DNA of 36,658 nucleotides from a virus. The notes under the pieces were generated by a model. The model did not search any database and was not told where the DNA came from. It was given only the letters and a program-made list of their open reading frames with translations. Positions 32,450 to 36,658 of the stretch are shown here, piece by piece. Position 1 is the first letter of the stretch, and every line of letters begins with the position of its first letter. The translations under genes were made by a program, and so were the position numbers. Where the stretch lies: the IMG/VR virus record IMGVR_UViG_3300032294_001214, positions 1 to 36,658 of that record; one strand, 5' to 3'.

Positions 32450-32464
32450 TGACTCGCGCTTAAT
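32450..32464 (-). promoter_or_regulatory. ATTAAGCGCGAGTCA element after the terminase gene
   Basis: The 15-mer identical to 16009-16023 again overlaps the TAA stop codon, here of the large terminase, and lies directly before the AAGGAG of the next gene. The exact duplication at two stop codons 16 kb apart is unlikely by chance in this sequence. Function unknown. Confidence 0.4.
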
Positions 32465-33755
32465 CCATCCTTGCGGTTGTAGGCCGGTTGCCCAGAGCGA
32501 TATGGCGAGGCACGCCCATCACCCACTCAACCTCGGCCGGCCGGTGCTGATAGATCCCGTAACGGAACGCATCCGCCGCGTGACTCGACCAGTCATGCAG
32601 CGGCCGCTGGCTCAAGGCCTTGAGCTTGTCGTTCCACTCGCGCCTGTAGTTCCTGAGCGCCTCGATGCCGCGGCTGCACCGATCCCGATCGAACCAGCAG
32701 CGCGGCAGCGCAGCGCGTACCGCGTTGACGCCGTCCTCGACGGCGTGCTGCTTGGCGACCGTGCCACGAATGCCGAGCTGCGTCAGGAACGCATAGCGGC
32801 TCTGGCCCGTCGACAGCTCCCGCACCTGGACGTCGTGCGGCAGGACGTGAGCGCCGTACACGTAGTCGCGCGCCCGCAGCTCCTTCGCATAATGGTCGAG
32901 CCCCATGCCGCTGTTCTCGTAGTAGTCGATCAGCCGGATCTCGCGGCCGATGATCTGCGCGAACCAGATCGCCGTTGCGTCATCGACGCCCAGATCCCAC
33001 CATGTCTGCACGGGGATGTTGGGCTCCCACGCGACATGCCCGATGCGCCCTTGCGCTTCTGCCTGCTCAATCAGGCGGCCGTAAAACGCACCGACGACAG
33101 CCGCGTCAAAGCTGCATTCAAACTCCTGCCTGTACTGATCCTCGCTCATCACCGCGCGGGCCGCGTCCAGCTCCTCGGCCGGCACGATGCCGGTGTCGCT
33201 GGCGCGCAGCATCAGGCTAAACCATTCGGCCGGCTTGGCCGTCGCCTCATCCCAGATTTGCGCGAAATGATTGCGGCCCTTGGGCGTGCCCAGAAAGCAA
33301 GCCCAGCCCTTGCGATCGGCCAAGGCCGGGCGGATGACTTCCACCCAGGCGCGCGGATCCATATCACCGAACTCATCGAGGATCACGCCGTCGAGATAGA
33401 TCCCGCGCAGCCGCTCGTAGTTGTCCGCGCCGTACAGACGCACGCGCGCGCCGTTCGGAAAATCAACGCGCAGCTCCTGCTCATGGATCGTGACGCCTGG
33501 AACGAGCCCGGCGTATTGACGGACATACGTCCACGCCACGTCCTTCGCCTGGGCGAAGTAGGGCGCGATGTAGGCGAACCGCGCGTTCGGCTTGTCGCTC
33601 CGCAGGGCGGCGTCGATCAGATCCATGACGCACGCCACCGTCTTGCCGGCGCGGCGGTGCGCGACGATCACGCTCCAGCGCTGCACGCGCCGATGGAACG
33701 GCTCGAACTGCGGCCGTGCCTCGTAGCCCAGATCAATCACGCTCGCGTCGGACAC
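32460..33755 (-). CDS. terL: Terminase large subunit (packaging ATPase/nuclease)
   Basis: A 431-residue packaging motor. The Walker A-type motif is VAHRRAGKT (Lys38), the Walker B is VILDEF (Asp127-Glu128), and the coupling motif is FLGTPKG. The nuclease domain starts with TWWDLGVDDATAIWFA, with the first metal-binding Asp in DLGVDD, and continues to a final Asp in DAFRYG. It cuts and translocates phage DNA with TerS. GTG 33755 is the start given by the open frame, overlapping TerS by 23 bases; no strong ribosome binding site, so the true start may be a nearby GTG. Confidence 0.92.
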   Translation of the reverse strand: MSDASVIDLGYEARPQFEPFHRRVQRWSVIVAHRRAGKTVACVMDLIDAALRSDKPNARFAYIAPYFAQAKDVAWTYVRQYAGLVPGVTIHEQELRVDFPNGARVRLYGADNYERLRGIYLDGVILDEFGDMDPRAWVEVIRPALADRKGWACFLGTPKGRNHFAQIWDEATAKPAEWFSLMLRASDTGIVPAEELDAARAVMSEDQYRQEFECSFDAAVVGAFYGRLIEQAEAQGRIGHVAWEPNIPVQTWWDLGVDDATAIWFAQIIGREIRLIDYYENSGMGLDHYAKELRARDYVYGAHVLPHDVQVRELSTGQSRYAFLTQLGIRGTVAKQHAVEDGVNAVRAALPRCWFDRDRCSRGIEALRNYRREWNDKLKALSQRPLHDWSSHAADAFRYGIYQHRPAEVEWVMGVPRHIALGNRPTTARMD

Positions 33756-33984
33756 CGGTAATCACCGTCAATGGGATGCTGCCGCCCTCGCCTGCGCCTT
33801 GCAGGTCGATGGCCTGCAGGTCGGGCAGCGCCTTCTTGAGCAGGATCTGCGCCGCCTGAATTTGTGTCGGCGACATCTCGTTTTTGCCAAGCACATGATT
33901 CTGCAATGCATTAAGTAGCTGACTTACCTGTATTTTTAGCCTCGTCTCTTCGTCGTGACGGATCTTGCGGATGCGTGCGGCCAT
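33733..33984 (-). CDS. terS: Terminase small subunit-like protein, 83 aa
   Basis: An 83-residue protein directly upstream of terL with the pattern QVSQLLNALQNHVLGKNEMS, PTQIQAAQILLKKALPDLQA, characteristic of short DNA-recognition terminase subunits of this phage group. The N-terminus is basic (ARIRKIRHDEETRLKIQ) and the tail is acidic to polar. Such proteins bind the packaging site and activate TerL. ATG 33984 has GGGAG about ten bases upstream. Assignment rests on motif and position. Confidence 0.75.
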   Translation of the reverse strand: MAARIRKIRHDEETRLKIQVSQLLNALQNHVLGKNEMSPTQIQAAQILLKKALPDLQAIDLQGAGEGGSIPLTVITGVRRERD

Positions 33985-33989
33985 GGCTG

Positions 33990-34283
33990 TCAGGCTCCCT
34001 CGCGCAGGGTGATGATTCGCCGATTGCGCCCGATGCGCTGCACCTCGATGCGGCCCAGGATCTCGAGCGCCCGGACGATGACGGTGCCGGCCTCGGGCTT
34101 GCGCCAGCGCTGGCCGTTGGTGCCGACGCCCCGGACGCGATCGTGCGGCTGAAACCGTTGCTCGCCCATGCCTATCGCCACCGCGATCTGGTAGTTCGTG
34201 GGCGCCGGCAGGCCGAGCTCGCAGTGCCGGCGGATGAGCTTGAGGCCGAGCGCCAGGCGCCGGGCCGTGACTGCCACCGTCAT
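33990..34283 (-). CDS. Winged-helix-like DNA-binding protein, 97 aa
   Basis: A 97-residue basic protein. The region NYQIAVAIGMGEQRF, followed by GTVIVRALEILGRIEVQRIG and RNRRIITLREG, resembles a winged helix-turn-helix in which the second block forms recognition helix and wing. Start ATG 34283 overlaps the preceding stop (TGATG); a five-base gap separates it from terS. In this position it could be a late-gene regulator or a DNA-site factor for packaging. Fold inferred by eye, moderately sure. Confidence 0.55.
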   Translation of the reverse strand: MTVAVTARRLALGLKLIRRHCELGLPAPTNYQIAVAIGMGEQRFQPHDRVRGVGTNGQRWRKPEAGTVIVRALEILGRIEVQRIGRNRRIITLREGA

Positions 34284-34882
34284 CAGCCGCCCTCCCGTGT
34301 TTTGATCCGCCTGTAGCTTTCCGTTGCCTTCAGCGCGTCCGAGATCGTGGTGTCCTGGCTTGCCGGTTTGGCCTTGGCTGCTGGCTCGTCAGATTGCAGC
34401 ATGCGGTTGAACCCATATTCCTGCTTCCACTTCAACACCTGCGCGGCCCGGTGCGCGATCTCCTCGGCATCAGTGCGGCCCTCGCGAGCGAAGCCTTGTG
34501 TCTTGGCCTGGTAGCGCGTGCGTCCAGTGGCCACGTCCACCGCCGCGATTGCCTCCCGGCGGATGTGGGTGACGTGCTCGTTGATCTCGGCGATGGTCGG
34601 CCAGAACTTGCAGTCCTTGAGCGCCATCGAGACAGCCTGATGCAAGTGTTCCGGCGCATGATGCCCAAACGCTTCCTGCCACTCGCGCAGCAAGAGCGCC
34701 CGTTGTTCGGGCGTTGCGATCCGGCTGTCGCCGTAGCTTGCCGCCAGCCTTGCAAACTGGCGCACGATGTCAGACGCCGAGGCTGTCTGGCTCAGCGTTT
34801 CCCTCGTTTTCTGCAGCCATCCGGGCAAGCTCTCGGAGCGTGTCGCCGGTAGTTGATCGCTTCGATCGTGTTGATCCGTCAT
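34283..34882 (-). CDS. Replicative helicase loader-like protein, 199 aa
   Basis: A 199-residue helical protein. GAAGGA lies eight bases before ATG 34882, deep inside the upstream gene, so the two genes overlap for 113 bases in different frames. The motif KFWPTIAEINEHVTHIRREA resembles the WPT-ei- motif of phage helicase-loading proteins (lambda P / G39P-like function), and RDLALLLREWQ-type helices (ALLLREWQEAFGHHAPEHLH) precede it. Following a DUF1376 replication protein, a role in bringing host DnaB to the origin is likely. A shorter GTG 34765 start, lacking the overlap, is possible but has no clear ribosome binding site. Confidence 0.6.
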   Translation of the reverse strand: MTDQHDRSDQLPATRSESLPGWLQKTRETLSQTASASDIVRQFARLAASYGDSRIATPEQRALLLREWQEAFGHHAPEHLHQAVSMALKDCKFWPTIAEINEHVTHIRREAIAAVDVATGRTRYQAKTQGFAREGRTDAEEIAHRAAQVLKWKQEYGFNRMLQSDEPAAKAKPASQDTTISDALKATESYRRIKTREGG

Positions 34883-35579
34883 CGGTTTTTTCCTTCAGGG
34901 CCCAGTTATTCCACTTCGCCTGGTACTCGGCCATTGTCCGGGGATTGGCGGTGTCGGCAGCGTAGAAATTCGCGAACATCTGCGCCGAAACCTGCAGGTT
35001 GATCGGCGGCAAGCCGGCCAGGCGTCGCTGCTCTGCGGCAAGCCTGATCCAGCTCTCGGGAACCACGGCATCGGGAGGCCAGCAATTCCTCGCGCGCGCC
35101 CTCTCACTAGGTTTACCTAGTGAATATGGTTGTGGTTGTGGTTGTGGTTGTGGTTGGCATTCCTCAAGCATTGCTTGGGCATTGCTCGAGGATTGCTTGC
35201 GGTATGCTTGTGGCATGCTTGCGGCATGCTCCGAGCATTGCTTTGCCCACCGCTTGGCGGCAGCCGCTTTTGAGCGTTCGACCCTTGCGGCGTACTGCTC
35301 GGCAGCGCGCTTGAGTTCCTTCTCGACCCGGCCGTGCACGAGCTGAGCGCCGACCTCGAAGAACGCCAGGACAACCGGCTTTACCTTCTGCCACTCCTTG
35401 GGGGTGCAGCGGCAGATCCTCGCGAGCTGGGCGTCGTCATTGTCGAGAGGCTTGCCGGCGCGCCAGTAGGCCATTAGGAGCAGCATGTAGGCACCATGCT
35501 CCATCGCCGTCAGGTGGACGGTGTCGCCCAGGTAGTCGCCTATATACAGCGGCATGAAGTGATCCGGACGATCGCTCAT
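34770..35579 (-). CDS. DUF1376/YdaU-type phage replication protein, 269 aa
   Basis: The start ATG 35579 overlaps the previous stop (ATGA). The N-terminus carries the DUF1376 pattern HFMPLYIGDYLGDTVHLTAM, EHGAYMLLLMAYWRAGKPL, CTPKEWQKVKPVVLAFF, a winged-helix-type domain associated with phage replication initiation. The middle (about residues 112-151) is low-complexity and encoded by an 11-bp repeat array plus a hexanucleotide run giving QPQPQPQP. The C-terminal domain (SAQMFANFYAADT, AEYQAKWNNWALKEK) is typical of YdaU-like proteins. Likely role: bind the origin in its own gene and recruit the helicase loader encoded next. Confidence 0.8.
   Translation of the reverse strand: MSDRPDHFMPLYIGDYLGDTVHLTAMEHGAYMLLLMAYWRAGKPLDNDDAQLARICRCTPKEWQKVKPVVLAFFEVGAQLVHGRVEKELKRAAEQYAARVERSKAAAAKRWAKQCSEHAASMPQAYRKQSSSNAQAMLEECQPQPQPQPQPYSLGKPSERARARNCWPPDAVVPESWIRLAAEQRRLAGLPPINLQVSAQMFANFYAADTANPRTMAEYQAKWNNWALKEKTDDGSTRSKRSTTGDTLRELARMAAENEGNAEPDSLGV
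35106..35121. repeat. Perfect palindrome beside the iterons
   Basis: ACTAGGT-TT-ACCTAGT is a perfect 7-2-7 inverted repeat within the replication gene, followed by an AT-rich stretch. It stands out from the GC-rich surroundings and lies close to the iteron array, as do hairpins in lambdoid origins. Confidence 0.5.
35128..35156. repeat. GGTTGT hexanucleotide run (QPQPQPQP)
   Basis: Four perfect GGTTGT units plus a partial fifth (GGTTG) separate the palindrome from the iterons. On the minus strand it encodes alternating Gln-Pro. The run is prone to slippage and probably varies in length between relatives. Confidence 0.75.
35156..35244. repeat. Eight-unit 11-bp iteron array; candidate replication origin
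   Basis: Eleven-base units with consensus near NGGCATTGCTTG stand in line: 35156 GGCATTCCTCA, 35167 AGCATTGCTTG, 35178 GGCATTGCTCG, 35189 AGGATTGCTTG, 35200 CGGTATGCTTG, 35211 TGGCATGCTTG, 35222 CGGCATGCTCC, and after one extra base 35234 AGCATTGCTTT. The period is not a multiple of three, so the repetition cannot come from protein repeats; it must be kept for its DNA. Iterons within a replication initiator gene are known from lambda O. Confidence 0.75.
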
Positions 35580-36064
35580 CTGTCCACCTTCCCCATCAAT
35601 GAAAAGCTGGCGCGGGGCCAAAAGATCATGCCGCCGCGGTTCATGGCCGGCCCGTCATAGACGCGGCCGTCAGCCTCGTTGCCGATCGGGCGGAACAGCA
35701 GCTCGCCGCTGCATTCCTCGTAGATCACGAGATAGACTTCCGCGCCCGTCACCAGCTCGAGGGCCTTGTATTCCTTGAACAGCCGCATCGGAATGCCGTG
35801 CTCGAGGATCCCCGTAATCCGATGCAGCGTCGGCTCGGCCTTGGTTTTGACTTCGATCCACATGCGCCGCCCGTCGCCGGCGACGTCCAGGTCGGGCAGG
35901 ATGTAGGCCGAGAACGCACTCGACATGCGCGGCGCCTGGTTGCCGCCCTCGCCCGAGTAATCATAGCTCGGCGTCACGTGCCAACCGCGCTTGCGGAACC
36001 ATTGCGCCACGATGTGCTCGCCGGCGCGGCCCTTCTTGAACTCTGGTGTCTCGCGCAGGCTCAT
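35576..36064 (-). CDS. PD-(D/E)XK nuclease-like protein, Holliday-junction-resolvase type, 162 aa
   Basis: A 162-residue protein with the order seen in restriction-endonuclease-fold resolvases: GRAGEHIVAQWFRKRGWHV with Glu16, a catalytic Asp58 or Asp60 in ILPDLDVAGDG, and Glu71-x-Lys73 in MWIEVKTKAE, then a mixed C-terminal region (ALELVTGAEVYLVIYEE). It may process junctions or flaps formed during phage replication. ATG 36064 overlaps the upstream stop (ATGA) and the gene overlaps the DUF1376 gene the same way. Confidence 0.75.
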   Translation of the reverse strand: MSLRETPEFKKGRAGEHIVAQWFRKRGWHVTPSYDYSGEGGNQAPRMSSAFSAYILPDLDVAGDGRRMWIEVKTKAEPTLHRITGILEHGIPMRLFKEYKALELVTGAEVYLVIYEECSGELLFRPIGNEADGRVYDGPAMNRGGMIFWPRASFSLMGKVDR

Positions 36065-36180
36065 GCGGCCCTCGCGATCGTCTTGAGGTAGCGCTTCACG
36101 TATCGCGCGCGCCGGATCTGTCCGGTGCGAACGAAGTGCAGGTAGCGGCGTTTCAGCACCCTAACCTCGGCGTGGCTCAT
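36061..36180 (-). CDS. Basic microprotein, 39 aa
   Basis: A 39-residue frame between two nuclease genes, with ATGA overlaps at both ends (ATG 36180, TGA 36061-36063). The product is very rich in Arg, Lys and His (AEVRVLKRRYLHFVRTGQIR, RARYVKRYLKTIARAA), predicting a helical nucleic-acid-binding peptide. The double coupling supports real translation. No family recognised. Confidence 0.55.
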   Translation of the reverse strand: MSHAEVRVLKRRYLHFVRTGQIRRARYVKRYLKTIARAA

Positions 36181-36497
36181 ATCAGCTCCACCTCGATGTT
36201 GAGGCATGCCTTCAGGAGCTTGGCCTTGAGCTTAAACTCGGGCGTCACCACCCCCTTGGAGTCCACTACGACGCGCTTGCCGCCCTCGAAGAACACGGCA
36301 TCGGCCACATAGCGGCAGATGTGCTGCCCGTTCACAGCCAGGTCGAACGGCACCTGTCGCTCCAGGTGCGTAATGTGGCCGAGCCTCTCGCGCAGCTTCA
36401 ACGCCTGCCAGTCCGCGTATTCCTTTTTCGACGCAAACCGACCCTCCTCAGTAACGACCGGCTGGGCCCTATATTTGTTACGCCACGCTTGCTTCAT
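36177..36497 (-). CDS. DUF1064 PD-(D/E)XK nuclease-like protein, 106 aa
   Basis: A 106-residue member of the DUF1064 family of compact endonuclease-fold proteins. Motifs are in order: NKYRAQPVV, FASKKEYADWQALKLRE with Glu26, YVADAVFFEGG with Asp66, VVVDSKGVVTPEF with Asp79-x-Lys81, then FKLKAKLLKA. DUF1064 proteins are encoded by many phages and are thought to cut branched or damaged DNA. ATG 36497 overlaps the upstream stop. It is the first complete gene of the long minus-strand run. Confidence 0.85.
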   Translation of the reverse strand: MKQAWRNKYRAQPVVTEEGRFASKKEYADWQALKLRERLGHITHLERQVPFDLAVNGQHICRYVADAVFFEGGKRVVVDSKGVVTPEFKLKAKLLKACLNIEVELI

Positions 36498-36658
36498 CGC
36501 TCCACCTCGAGCGCTGCAGCCAGTGCGGCAAACAGGCGGCCCATGACAAGGCCGTCGATCCGCGCATCGACGCTGTAACTTCGCAGGTTCCAGTTGCGCG
36601 GCGGCGCGCCTGACTTATTGAGCGAGTGCATGATCGTCGTGTGATCGCGGCCGCCGAA
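36494..36658 (-). CDS. C-terminal end of a DnaA domain IV-like protein (partial)
   Basis: The minus-strand frame entering at the window edge reads FGGRDHTTIMHSLNKSG, the signature of the DnaA DNA-binding domain IV (the DnaA box-recognising helix-turn-helix), and ends 54 residues in with a TGA overlapping the DUF1064 start. Downstream of the signature there is a phage-specific tail (NWNLRSYSVDARIDGLVMGR) not found in host DnaA, which normally ends soon after this motif. It is probably a phage protein containing only the DnaA-type DNA-binding domain, acting as a regulator or initiator. Most of the gene lies outside the window. Confidence 0.75.
   Translation of the reverse strand, partial: FGGRDHTTIMHSLNKSGAPPRNWNLRSYSVDARIDGLVMGRLFAALAAALEVER

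Noticed and set aside
35156-35244. CRISPR array reading of the short repeats
   Set aside because: Units are 11 bases, contiguous, imperfect and inside a coding gene, with no spacers or cas genes; iterons fit better.
34770-36658. Classic DnaA boxes (TTATNCACA) near the iterons
   Set aside because: None seen by eye on either strand in this stretch.

Overview
The window holds most of the genome of a temperate, short-tailed (podovirus-type) phage of a high-GC host. Codon use, the integrase and the style of the structural proteins suggest an alphaproteobacterial host; this is an inference. Virion proteins follow the order of T7 and of the Bordetella phage BPP-1 group: TerS, TerL, portal, Bbp19-like, scaffold, capsid, Bbp16-like cement, tail tube A, nozzle, gp13-, gp14-, gp15- and gp16-like internal proteins, fibres, lysis. 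I see no phage RNA polymerase, so transcription probably depends on the host.

Layout. Bases 1-5263 (+) form a tightly overlapped early operon: ten or so small unknown proteins, a PD-(D/E)XK exonuclease, a single-strand-binding-like protein with an SSB-type acidic tip, and a tyrosine integrase last. Bases 5256-5440 look like an attP: four direct repeats GGCTAACCT surround two inverted repeats that could be the crossover core. Bases 5533-5837 (+) carry two tiny membrane proteins. From 36658 down to 5830 the minus strand is one long collinear run. It starts with the end of a DnaA domain IV-like protein, a DUF1064 nuclease, a 39-residue basic protein and a second PD-(D/E)XK protein. Next come a DUF1376 replication protein, a helicase-loader-like protein and a winged-helix-like protein. 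The packaging, head and tail genes follow, then two large fibres with related N-termini, a glycine-rich adhesin, and a lysis cassette (endolysin, two small membrane proteins, i-spanin, o-spanin).

Most neighbouring genes share ATGA or TGATG junctions, implying translational coupling. Because the integrase end and the lysis end lie side by side with attP-like DNA between them, the sequence represents the unintegrated (circular or packaged) form, not a prophage cut at attL/attR. The repressor and the divergent control region are absent and probably lie in the DNA joining the two window ends.

The most interesting signals are: an 11-bp-period iteron array inside the replication gene (candidate origin); the DnaA-like protein at the edge; the attP architecture; a canonical EF-hand loop in a lysis-region membrane protein; a tailspike with one domain present twice, one copy nested inside the beta-helix; and a shared GCGCGAGTCA element in four places on the late strand.
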